Assembly (NCBI RefSeq): GCF_024606225.1
Contig: NZ_JAGRPU010000019.1
Span: 1 to 64,000, forward strand
Direction of reading: 5' to 3'
Length of the DNA: 64,000 nt
From: Endozoicomonas sp. ISHI1
GTDB lineage: Bacteria; Pseudomonadota; Gammaproteobacteria; Pseudomonadales; Endozoicomonadaceae
A program made the position numbers and the translations under genes. Below are positions 38,513 to 46,890 of the stretch, piece after piece (position 1 is the first letter of the stretch; the number at the start of each line of letters is the position of its first letter). The notes under the pieces are model-generated. The model was not told where the DNA came from, made no database searches, and was given only the letters and a program-made list of their open reading frames with translations.

Positions 38513-40156
38513 TCAAGGACTGAGGTCATCGTTCTGATCCACAACAGGAGACTTGCGTTTTCGATGCATTCTTTTTTGATTCAACAGGGCTTTAGTATTC
38601 TTGCAGACCTTTTCGCATGGCTGCGGCAGGCCATCCTTGCGAACCACGGTCACGTCACAGTTTTTTTGTTCGGTGTGGTATCCGGCTTTGTGATTCGACA
38701 GGGCGTGAGCATTCTTAAAGACCGTCCCGCACGGCCGCGACTGACCATCCTCCCCAATCACATTCACATCACAGGTTCGTTCCCCTGCGTGGTTTCTTCT
38801 TCTGTGAGACGAAAGGAATTGAGCATTCTTGCAGACCTTTCCGCACGGTTTCGGCTGGCCATCCTCCCCAACCACGGTCATGTCACAGATTTGTTGCCCG
38901 CTGTGGTCTCTCATTTTATGATTCGTCAGGCCTTGAACATTCATGCAGATCTTTCCGCACGGCCGCGGCTGGCCATCCTCACCGGTCACGGTCATGTCAC
39001 AGGTTCGTTGCCCCGTGTGGTATCCACTTTTGTGGGCCGACAAGCTGTTGGCACTTTTAAAGACCCTTCCACATAGCCGCGGCTGGTCATTCTCCCTTAT
39101 TATTGTCAAGTCACAGGTTTGTTGCCTGCCGTGGTCTCTTTTTTTGTGATTCAACAGGGCTTGAACATTCTTGCAGACCTCTCCGCATGGCCGTAACTGA
39201 CCATCCCTCATAACGGTCAAATCACAGGTTTGTTGCCCGGTGTGCTCTCTGTTTTTGTGATACTTCAGAACGTTAGTATTCTTGCAGACCGTCCCGCACG
39301 GCTGCAGTTGACCATCCTCCCCGACCATCGTCAGGTCACAGGTTTGTTGCCCGGAATGGTAGTTGACTTTGTGATGTGACAGAGAACTTGCATTCTTGAA
39401 GACCTTCCCGCATTGCAGCAGCTGGCCATCATCCCCGCTTACTGTCAAGTCACAGGTATTTTCTCCGGTGTGTTGTCCGCTTTTGTGAACGTACAAAGCT
39501 GCGGTATCTCTGCAGACTGTCCCTGCAACCACTGATTCTATGGCGATCCCGCCTGAGGCAACCCCGTTAACAGGGTTGCAAATAGAACAGTAGCTATCGG
39601 CCAAATGAGGGCATGAGCTTTGTCCGGGCATTGCTACTGTGTGGCCTGTCAAACTTTCTTCACAATCGGGCGCTCTGCTTTCGAATAAATCGGAAGACTG
39701 CCGGAATTGACAAACACCGTGACAGGGATGGACGAAACAATCTAAACCCAAAGTATGTGGGTGTTGTTCAGGGCCTCCGCCATCCTCGCCACAGTCAGAA
39801 TACAATAGGCTAGTGAAAAAGCCTATAGGTTGGGGGAGGGCCTCCGGGGCTTCCTGCCCGGATGATTCTGATGGCGGGCCGGGTTGTTGGTTGTGTCCAG
39901 AGCCAGGCATCATAGTAGTGATCGTAAACGGGTGATCCTGACTCGCTCCCGGGAGTTCCACCGAGTTAAACGACGGTGAATCGGAGTTCCAATAGCTTTT
40001 TAAGAGCAAGCCGACAACAGCAACCACTTTTACAGATATCTCTGAATGAGGGTTGGAGCATATTGGAGTGTCTTTGGTGTTGACAATAAAACGTTCTGTT
40101 AACGGTTCGGTCTGGCAGACGAAAGACAACGTCAGTAACAGCAACCGCGGTGCCAC
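38513..40156 (-). CDS. Array gene 12: zinc-finger-like protein with a decapitated first finger, 8 fingers
   Basis: 547 residues. A GTG at 40156 is available as start. After the linker, the usual DKNVPAGQAIC entry to finger 1 is replaced by the back half of another finger (VCRDTAALYVHKSGQH), joined to VAGT, followed by eight full fingers. In the final finger the first histidine is Gln (LLNQKRMH), which should weaken metal binding. These features mark unequal recombination inside the array. Confidence 0.86.
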   Translation of the reverse strand: MAPRLLLLTLSFVCQTEPLTERFIVNTKDTPICSNPHSEISVKVVAVVGLLLKSYWNSDSPSFNSVELPGASQDHPFTITTMMPGSGHNQQPGPPSESSGQEAPEALPQPIGFFTSLLYSDCGEDGGGPEQHPHTLGLDCFVHPCHGVCQFRQSSDLFESRAPDCEESLTGHTVAMPGQSSCPHLADSYCSICNPVNGVASGGIAIESVVAGTVCRDTAALYVHKSGQHTGENTCDLTVSGDDGQLLQCGKVFKNASSLSHHKVNYHSGQQTCDLTMVGEDGQLQPCGTVCKNTNVLKYHKNREHTGQQTCDLTVMRDGQLRPCGEVCKNVQALLNHKKRDHGRQQTCDLTIIRENDQPRLCGRVFKSANSLSAHKSGYHTGQRTCDMTVTGEDGQPRPCGKICMNVQGLTNHKMRDHSGQQICDMTVVGEDGQPKPCGKVCKNAQFLSSHRRRNHAGERTCDVNVIGEDGQSRPCGTVFKNAHALSNHKAGYHTEQKNCDVTVVRKDGLPQPCEKVCKNTKALLNQKRMHRKRKSPVVDQNDDLSP

Positions 40157-40249
40157 AAAGATTGAGTATTGAATAATTCTATCCCTGCATGCTGATTTGT
40201 TCAGAGCAAAGATAGATCAAGAAAACAGCATGAAACGGCGGTTGTCAGA

Positions 40250-42082
40250 TCAGGGACTGAGGTCATCGTTCAGATCCACAACAGGAGACTTGCGTTTTAG
40301 ATGCATTCTTTTGTGATTCAAAAGGGCTTTAGTATTCTTGCAGGCTTTCCCGCATGGCTGCGGCTGGCCATCCTTGCGAACCACGGTCACGTCACAGTTT
40401 TTTTGTTTGCTGTGGTATCCGGTTTTGTGATTCGACAGGGCGTGAGCATTCTTACAGACCGTCCCGCACGGCCGCGACTGACCATCCTCCCCAATCACGT
40501 TCACGTCACAGGTTCGTTCCCCGGTGTGGTTTCTTCTTTTGTGATACGAAAGGGCTTTAGCATTCTTGCAGACTTCTTCGCATGGCTTCGGCTGGCCATC
40601 CTCCCCAACCACGGTCACGTCACAGATTTGTTGCCCGGTGTGGTCTCTGATTTTATGATTCGACAGGGTTTGAAGATTCTTGCAGATCTTTCCGCATGGC
40701 CGCGACTGACCATCCTCCCCGGTCATGGTCATGTCACAGGTTTGTTGCACGCTGTGGTACCCACTTTTGTGAGCCGACAAGCTGTTGGCAGTCTTGAAGA
40801 CCCTTCCGCAGGGCCGTTGCAGACCATCTTTACCGGTCACGGACACATTACAGGTTTGCCGCCTGCCGTGGTCTCTTTTTCTGTGATTCAACAGGGTTTG
40901 AAAATTCTTGCAGACCCTTCCGCATGGCCGAGACTGATCATCCTCACCGATTACGGCTACATTACAGGCTTTTTGCCCGGTGTGCTGTCCGCTTTTGTGA
41001 ATGTACAGAGCTGCGGCATTTCTGCAGACCTTTCCGCATGGCCGCGGCTGGCCATCCTCCACGATTACTGTCAAGTCACAGGTCTTTTTCCCGGTGTGTT
41101 GTCCGCTTCTGTGAACGTACAAAGCTACGGCATTTCTGCAGGTCTTCCCGCAGGGCCGTTGCAGACCATCGCTGCCGATCACGGGCACATCACAGGTTTG
41201 TTGACTCGTGTGGTCTCTGCTTTTGTGGTACGACAGGGCGTTAGCATTCTTGCAGAGCGTCCCGCACGGCTGCAGTTGACCATCCTCTGCGACCACAGTC
41301 AGGTCACAGGTTTTTTGCCCGGTGTGGTAGTTGCTTTTGTGAACCGAAAATGATTTCGCAGTCTTGAAGACCTTCCCGCATTGCAGCAGTCGGCCATCCT
41401 CCCCGAATATGATCAAGTTGCAAATGGCTTTCCTGGCGGGGACTTTTTTATCGATTGTCCCTGCAACCACTGAGTCTATGCCGATCCCGTCTGAGGCAAC
41501 CCCGTTAACAGGGTTGCAAATAGAGCAGTATCTATCGGCCAAATGAGGGCATGAGCTTTGCCCGGGTGATGCTAATGTGTGATCTGTCGAACTTTCTTCA
41601 CAATCCGGCGCTCTGCTTTCGGATAAATCGGAAGACTGCCGGAATTGACAAGTGCCATGACAGGGATGGACGAAACAATTTAAACCTAAAGTATGTGGAT
41701 GTTGTTCAGGGCCTCCGCCATCCCCACCAGAGTCAGAATACAGTCGGCTAGTGAAAAAGCCTATAGGTTGGGGGAGGGCCTCCCGGGCTTCCTGCCCGGA
41801 TGATTCTGATGGCAGGCTGGGTTGTTGGTTGTTTCCAGAACCAGGCATCATAGTAGTGATCGCAAACGGGTGATCCTGACTCGCCCCCCGTAGTTCCATC
41901 CAGTTAAACGACGGTGAATGGGGGTTCCAATAGTTTTTTAAAAGCGAACCGACAGCGGCAAACACTTCTAAAGATGCCCATGAATAAGGGTTAGAGCATA
42001 GATGAGTGTCTTTGGTGTCGACAATAAAACGTTCTGTCAACGGTTCGGCCTGACAGGCGACAGACAACGTCAGTAACAGCAA
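40250..42082 (-). CDS. Array gene 13: zinc-finger-like repeat protein, 10 fingers
   Basis: 610 residues, the longest short-form member. N-terminal patch NPYSWASLEVFAAV as in gene 10. Ten fingers; fingers 7-10 parallel fingers 5-8 of gene 12 almost residue for residue (DVTVVGEDGQPKPC, DVNVIGEDGQSRPC), but with intact histidines. The tail has Leu for Arg (HLKRKSP). Confidence 0.87.
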   Translation of the reverse strand: MLLLTLSVACQAEPLTERFIVDTKDTHLCSNPYSWASLEVFAAVGSLLKNYWNPHSPSFNWMELRGASQDHPFAITTMMPGSGNNQQPSLPSESSGQEAREALPQPIGFFTSRLYSDSGGDGGGPEQHPHTLGLNCFVHPCHGTCQFRQSSDLSESRAPDCEESSTDHTLASPGQSSCPHLADRYCSICNPVNGVASDGIGIDSVVAGTIDKKVPARKAICNLIIFGEDGRLLQCGKVFKTAKSFSVHKSNYHTGQKTCDLTVVAEDGQLQPCGTLCKNANALSYHKSRDHTSQQTCDVPVIGSDGLQRPCGKTCRNAVALYVHRSGQHTGKKTCDLTVIVEDGQPRPCGKVCRNAAALYIHKSGQHTGQKACNVAVIGEDDQSRPCGRVCKNFQTLLNHRKRDHGRRQTCNVSVTGKDGLQRPCGRVFKTANSLSAHKSGYHSVQQTCDMTMTGEDGQSRPCGKICKNLQTLSNHKIRDHTGQQICDVTVVGEDGQPKPCEEVCKNAKALSYHKRRNHTGERTCDVNVIGEDGQSRPCGTVCKNAHALSNHKTGYHSKQKNCDVTVVRKDGQPQPCGKACKNTKALLNHKRMHLKRKSPVVDLNDDLSP

Positions 42083-42187
42083 ACGTAGTGCCGCAAAGAG
42101 TGAGTGTTTAATAATTCTATCCCTGCATTCTGGCTTTTACAGAGCAAGGATAGATCAAGAAAACCTTATGAAACGGCGGTTGTCAGA

Positions 42188-43903
42188 TCAAGGACTGAGG
42201 TAATCGTTCTGGTCCACAACAGGAGACTTGCGTTTTCGATGCATTCTTTTGTGATATGACAGGACTCGAGCATTCTTGCAGACTTTTCCGCATGGCCGCG
42301 GCTGGCCATCCTTCCGAACGACAGTCACGTCACAGGTTGATTGTTTGGAGTGGCCTCTTCTTTTGTGATCCTTAAGGGCTTGAGTATTCTTCCAGACCTT
42401 TCCGCATGGCTTCGGCTGGCCATCTTCACCGACCACGGTCAAGTCACAGGCTCGTTGCCCGCTATGGAAACCAGCCTTGTGAGCCGTCAGGCTGTTAGCA
42501 TTCTTGAAGACCTTACCGCATGGTCGCGGCTGTCCATCTTCCCCGATCACGGTCACATTACAGGTTTGTTGCCCGTTGTGGTATCCGCTTCTGTGAACCG
42601 ACAGGCTGTTAGCATTCTTGAAGACCCTTCTGCACGGCCGCGGCTGGCCATCCTCTCCGATTATGGTCACTTCACAGGTTTGTTGCCCGGTGTGGTATCC
42701 ACTTTTGTGAGCCGATAGTCTGTTGACATTACTAAAGATCCTTCCGCAGGGCCGCGGCTGGCCATCCTCACTGGTCACGGTTAAGTCACAGGTTTGTTGC
42801 CCCGTGTGGTATCCACTTTTGTGGGCCGACAAGCTTTTGGCACTTTTAAAGACCCTTCCACATAGCCGCGGCTGGTCATCCTCCATGATTACAGTCACGT
42901 TACAGGTTTTTTGCCCGGTGTGCTGTCGGCTTTTGTGAGCGGACAGAGCTGCGGTATTTCTGCAGATCGTCCCACAGGGCCCTTGCAGACCATTCCTCCC
43001 GATCACGGGCACATCACAGGTTTGTTGCCTCGTGTGATCTCTGCTTTTGTGATACGACAGAGTGTTAGCATTTTTGCAGACAGTCCCACACGGCTGCAGT
43101 TGACCATCCTCACAAACCACAGTCAGGTCACAGGTTTTTTGCCCGGAGTGGTAGTTGCTTTTGTGATGCGACAGTGATCTTGCATTCTTGAAGACCTTCC
43201 CGCATTGCAGGGGCTGGTCACCCTCCCCGGATATTATCAAGGTGCAAATAGCTTTCCCGGCAGGGATGTCTTTATCAATTGTCCCTGAAACCATTGAGTT
43301 TATGCCGACCCCGTCTGAGGTAACCCCGTTAACAGGGTTGCAAATAGAGCAGTGTCTATTGGCCAAATGAGGGCATGAGCTTTGTTCGGCCTTTGCTATT
43401 GTGTGGCTTGTGACACTTTCTTCACAATCCGGCGCTCTGCTATCGGATAAATCGGAAGACTGCCGGAATTGACAAGCCCCATGACAGGGATGAACGAAAC
43501 AATTTAAACCTAACGTATGTGGTGGTTGTTCCGGGACTCCATTATCCCCGCCAGAACCAGAATATAGAAGGCTAGTGAAATAGCCTATGGGTTGAGGGAG
43601 GGCTTTCGGGGCTTCCTGCCCGGATGATTCTGATGGCGGGTTGGGTTGTTGGTTGTGTCCAGAGCCAGGCATCATAGTGGTGATCGTAAACGTGTGATCC
43701 TGACTCGCCCCCCGCTCCACAGAGTTAAACGACGGTGAATCGGGGTTCCAATAGCTCTTTAAAAGCGAACCGACAGCAGCAACCACTTTTACAGATATCC
43801 CTGAATAAGGGTTGAAGCATAGTGAAGCGTCTTTGGTGTCGACAATAAAACGTTCTGTCAACGGTTCGGCCTGACAAACGACAGACAACGTCAGTAACAG
43901 CAA
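42188..43903 (-). CDS. Array gene 14: zinc-finger-like repeat protein, 9 fingers
   Basis: 571 residues, short form. Four of nine fingers keep Phe (KVF/RVF) in place of the extra Cys, the most C2H2-like helices in the array. The central linker (ESVTSHTIAKAEQ, CPHLANRHCSIC, DKDIPAGKAICTLIISGEG) is nearly identical to gene 15, a sign of recent duplication or conversion. Tail HRKRKSPVVDQNDYLSP. Confidence 0.87.
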   Translation of the reverse strand: MLLLTLSVVCQAEPLTERFIVDTKDASLCFNPYSGISVKVVAAVGSLLKSYWNPDSPSFNSVERGASQDHTFTITTMMPGSGHNQQPNPPSESSGQEAPKALPQPIGYFTSLLYSGSGGDNGVPEQPPHTLGLNCFVHPCHGACQFRQSSDLSDSRAPDCEESVTSHTIAKAEQSSCPHLANRHCSICNPVNGVTSDGVGINSMVSGTIDKDIPAGKAICTLIISGEGDQPLQCGKVFKNARSLSHHKSNYHSGQKTCDLTVVCEDGQLQPCGTVCKNANTLSYHKSRDHTRQQTCDVPVIGRNGLQGPCGTICRNTAALSAHKSRQHTGQKTCNVTVIMEDDQPRLCGRVFKSAKSLSAHKSGYHTGQQTCDLTVTSEDGQPRPCGRIFSNVNRLSAHKSGYHTGQQTCEVTIIGEDGQPRPCRRVFKNANSLSVHRSGYHNGQQTCNVTVIGEDGQPRPCGKVFKNANSLTAHKAGFHSGQRACDLTVVGEDGQPKPCGKVWKNTQALKDHKRRGHSKQSTCDVTVVRKDGQPRPCGKVCKNARVLSYHKRMHRKRKSPVVDQNDYLSP

Positions 43904-44008
43904 CCGTAGTGCCGAAAAGAGTGAGTATTTAATAATTCTATCCCTGTATTCTGGCTTTTACAGAGCAAGGATAGACCAAGAAAACCTCATGAAAGGGCGG
44001 TTGTCAGA

Positions 44009-45631
44009 TCAAGGACTGGGGTCATCGTTCTGAGTGACAACAGGAGACTTCCGTTTTCGATGCATTCTTTTGTGATATGACAGGGCTTCACCATTTTTGC
44101 AGACCTTTCCGCATGATTGCGGCTGGCCATCCTTCCGAATCACAGTCACGTCACAGATTGTTTGTTTGGAGTGGCCTCTTCTTTTGTGATCTTTAAAGGC
44201 TTGAGTATTCTTCAAGACCTTTCCGCATGGCTTCGGCTGGCCATCTTCACCGACCACGGTCAAGTCACAGGTTCGTTGCCCGCTATGGTATCCTCTTCTG
44301 TGAGCCGAAAGGCTGTCGGCATTCTTGAAGATCTTTCTGCATGGTCGCGGCTGGCCATCCTCACCGATCACGTTTATGTAACAGGTTTGTTGGCTGTTAT
44401 CAGTGTGTTTTCTTTTTTTGTGATTCCACAGGGCTTGAGCATTCTTGCAGATGTTTCCGCATGTCTGCGGCTGACCATCCTCGCCGAACACAGTCAGGTG
44501 ACAGGTTTTTTGCCCGGAGTGGTAATAGCTTTTGTGATGCGACAGTGTTTTTGCATTCTTGAAGACCTTCCCGCATTGCAGGGACTGGTCACCCTCCCCG
44601 GATATTATCAAGGTGCAAATAGCTTTCCCGGCAGGGATGTCTTTATCAATTGTCCCTGCAACCATTGAGTTTATGCCGACCCCGTCTGAGGTAACCCCGT
44701 TAACAGGGTTGCAAATAGAGCAGTGTCTATTGGCCAAATGAGGGCATGAGCTTTGTTCGGCCTTTGCTATTGTGTGGCTTGTGACACTTTCTTCACAATC
44801 CAGCGCTCTGCTATCGGATAAATCGGAAGACTGCCGGAATTGACAAGCCCCATGACAGGGATGAACGAAACAATTTAAACCTAATGTATGTGGTTGTTGT
44901 TTTGGGACTCCACCATCCCCGCCAGAATCAGAATATAGAAGGCTGGTGAAATAGCCTATGGGTTGAGGGAGGGCTTTCGGGGCTTCCTGCCCGGATGATT
45001 CTGATGGCGGGTTGGGTTGTTGGTTGTGTCCAGAGCCGGGCATCATAGCGGTTATCACAAACGGGTGATCCTGACTCGCCTCCCGGAGTTCCATAGAGTT
45101 AAACGACGGTGAATCGATGTCCCAATAGCTTTTTAAAAGCGAACCGAAAGCGGCAACCACTTTTACAGATATCCCTGAATAAGGGTTGTAGTATAGTGGA
45201 GTGTCTTTGGTGTTAAGAACCAGTTCATAAGCAATCAGCAGATTCGTGGCGTAAAGCCATTGCCATGAAATCGACTCGATGATGATCGTTTTCATCACGT
45301 CACTGTCAGGTTCGGGTGATTTGCTGTCAATTGGCAAGTCAGGTTCTGAATAGCCGTTTGTGTTGGGAATGTGTGAAGATTTGTCTGGTAATGTTTGTCG
45401 GTCAAGCCATACAGAAAAGCTCTGGCCTGGAAAAACTGAACTCTGTTCAAGCTCGACAAGAAAACGTGCTGTAAAGGGTTCAGCCTGGCAAACAACAGAC
45501 AACAATATGAGCAACCGCGGTGCCGCAAAGAGTGAGAGTTTAATAATTCTATCCTTGCATTCTGGTATACAGAGAGGAAGGATAGGCCACCTTATAACAA
45601 AGGATGTGAAAAGCGACGGGAATCCATACAA
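44009..45631 (-). CDS. Array gene 15: long-form zinc-finger-like protein, 5 fingers (promoter-proximal unit)
   Basis: 540 residues from ATG 45631, the only member with an in-frame ATG upstream, because its leader differs from the others; initiation at the ATT pair (45547/45544) would give the same kind of signal peptide as in the rest. Long-form N-terminal segment (FLVELEQSSVFPGQSF ... WQWLYATNLLIAYEL), both linker motifs, and only five fingers, one with an extended linker (HTDNSQQT). Being first in transcription order and carrying the full N-terminus, it may be close to the ancestral form. Tail HRKRKSPVVTQNDDPSP. Confidence 0.85.
   Translation of the reverse strand: MYGFPSLFTSFVIRWPILPLCIPECKDRIIKLSLFAAPRLLILLSVVCQAEPFTARFLVELEQSSVFPGQSFSVWLDRQTLPDKSSHIPNTNGYSEPDLPIDSKSPEPDSDVMKTIIIESISWQWLYATNLLIAYELVLNTKDTPLYYNPYSGISVKVVAAFGSLLKSYWDIDSPSFNSMELREASQDHPFVITAMMPGSGHNQQPNPPSESSGQEAPKALPQPIGYFTSLLYSDSGGDGGVPKQQPHTLGLNCFVHPCHGACQFRQSSDLSDSRALDCEESVTSHTIAKAEQSSCPHLANRHCSICNPVNGVTSDGVGINSMVAGTIDKDIPAGKAICTLIISGEGDQSLQCGKVFKNAKTLSHHKSYYHSGQKTCHLTVFGEDGQPQTCGNICKNAQALWNHKKRKHTDNSQQTCYINVIGEDGQPRPCRKIFKNADSLSAHRRGYHSGQRTCDLTVVGEDGQPKPCGKVLKNTQAFKDHKRRGHSKQTICDVTVIRKDGQPQSCGKVCKNGEALSYHKRMHRKRKSPVVTQNDDPSP
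45549..45585 (-). promoter_or_regulatory. Conserved leader hairpin before each array gene (representative)
   Basis: On the coding strand CTATCCTT(GC) pairs with (GC)A(A/G)GGATAG over a 17-21-nt loop. The 3' arm holds the only Shine-Dalgarno-like sequence (AGGGAT or AAGGAT), 5 nt before two ATT codons. Other copies: 20324-20360, ~21968-22003, 24242-24278, 26019-26055, 27786-27821, 29492-29527, 31177-31213, 33007-33043, 34823-34859, 36632-36668, 38442-38478, 40179-40215, 42117-42153, 43938-43974. Confidence 0.65.
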
Positions 45632-45973
45632 TCCGGCGGCTGTGCCCGACCGCAGTGTATCCTCTCACTAATAGCTGGATAGACCTTATTCGATAAACTT
45701 CCGGGGTACACTCCCCCGCAGGCACTGACACACCCGGCTGCATTGCGTATAATCCGCCACAAAGCTTACTGATCATGAAAATTCAGCCTCTGGCTGGGAT
45801 TTCATAGTTCGGGGCAGGCATTCTGGTCAATCACCGCGCCTCAACAATGACAGCGCCATAATGACTGTTTAGGGCAACATTTTTTGCTCCATGGCCTTAC
45901 CCTGTGCACATAGCTTATTTTTAATAGCAGAAAGCACTCTCTGGTTAACACAAAAGGCTTAAGGTCCTGATAG
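45632..45973. other. Intergenic region between the array and panB
   Basis: These 342 bp lie between two divergent transcription units and presumably carry both promoters. The sequence near panB is AT-rich. I see no gene, terminator or repeat in it. Confidence 0.6.
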
Positions 45974-46768
45974 ATGGCTAAAGTAACCCTGAAAACCCTG
46001 GCCGAAATGAAACAATCCGGCGAGAAATTTACCAGCCTGACTGCCTATGACGCGACATTCGCCCATCTGGTCAGCACTCAAGGGGTTGAAGTCATTCTGG
46101 TAGGAGACTCCCTTGGAAACGTCATACAGGGTAATAGCAGTACGGTTCCCGTTACCGTCGACGACATGTGCTATCACACCCGCTGTGTAGTTCGGGCAGC
46201 CCACGATTCCATGATCATGGCAGACCTTCCTTTTGCTTCCTACGCTACCGAAGAGCAGGCAGTGATCAGTGCTGCCAAAATCATGCAGGCCGGTGCCGAA
46301 GTGGTGAAACTGGAAGGTGAAGGCTGGTTGCCTCCCATCGTGACCCGTCTCCGGCAACAAGGTATACCTGTCTGCGTTCATATGGGGCTGACCCCACAAT
46401 TTGTTAATGTCTTTGGCGGCTACAAAGTACAGGGTCGGGAACAGGAAAGAGCCAACAGCATGATTCAGGCAGCCATCGAGCTTCAGGCTGCCGGTGCTGC
46501 CATGTTACTACTGGAGTGTGTGCCCAATGATCTGGCACGGGAAATCACTAACGCTGTGGAAATCCCGGTCATTGGCATTGGTGCCGGAGACGGAACCGAT
46601 GGCCAGATTCTGGTTATACATGACATGCTCCACCTCACTCCGGGTCGCAAGCCCAAGTTTGTCAAAAACTACATGCGGGACAGCACCTCTCCACAGGAAG
46701 CTGTGGCCCGGTATGTTGCGGAGGTGAAAGACGGTACTTTCCCGGGGTCGGAACACAGTTTCAACTGA
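45974..46768 (+). CDS. panB: Ketopantoate hydroxymethyltransferase
   Basis: This enzyme makes ketopantoate from ketoisovalerate, the first committed step of pantothenate synthesis. The 264-residue product shows the family active-site stretches VILVGDSLGNVIQG, MIMADLPFASY, VKLEGEG, CVHMGLTPQ and IPVIGIGAG. Length is standard. It is followed 122 bp later by panC. Confidence 0.97.
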   Translation: MAKVTLKTLAEMKQSGEKFTSLTAYDATFAHLVSTQGVEVILVGDSLGNVIQGNSSTVPVTVDDMCYHTRCVVRAAHDSMIMADLPFASYATEEQAVISAAKIMQAGAEVVKLEGEGWLPPIVTRLRQQGIPVCVHMGLTPQFVNVFGGYKVQGREQERANSMIQAAIELQAAGAAMLLLECVPNDLAREITNAVEIPVIGIGAGDGTDGQILVIHDMLHLTPGRKPKFVKNYMRDSTSPQEAVARYVAEVKDGTFPGSEHSFN

Positions 46769-46890
46769 GTTTCTCTATTCAGTCAGGTTCCTGAATGATC
46801 TGGCTGAGTGGTATGATCAACACTATCCTGAAACCGCCAAAAGCCAAAAATACTGGTTTTTTTAAGTCACTGACCGTCTGGTTACTCACA

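Larger units (their letters stand above)
19964..45631 (-). repeat. Tandem array of 15 zinc-finger-like repeat genes
   Basis: Fifteen head-to-tail gene units of about 1.6-2.2 kb fill this region, all on the minus strand. Inside each gene a 114-bp (38-residue) unit recurs 5-11 times, about 120 in total: consensus C-x13-C-G-K-V-[CF]-K-N-A-x2-L-S-x-H-x4-H-T-G-Q-[QK]-T. Most gaps between the called frames are 93-120 bp (the two TTG-extended genes at 26090 and 27856 leave only 29 bp) and carry a conserved hairpin. The repetitive sequence also keeps long plus-strand frames open; these are shadows. Confidence 0.92.

Noticed and set aside
40301-41353. Long plus-strand open frames throughout the array (for example 350 codons here)
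   Set aside because: They mirror the 114-bp repeat on the coding strand, recur at the same phase in every unit, lack ribosome-binding sites, and encode Cys/Arg/Phe-rich sequence unlike any protein. They are antisense shadows.
19964-45631. CRISPR-like regular repeats in the array
   Set aside because: The 114-bp periodicity is in coding frame, translates to a conserved 38-residue unit, and lacks identical short repeats with unique spacers.
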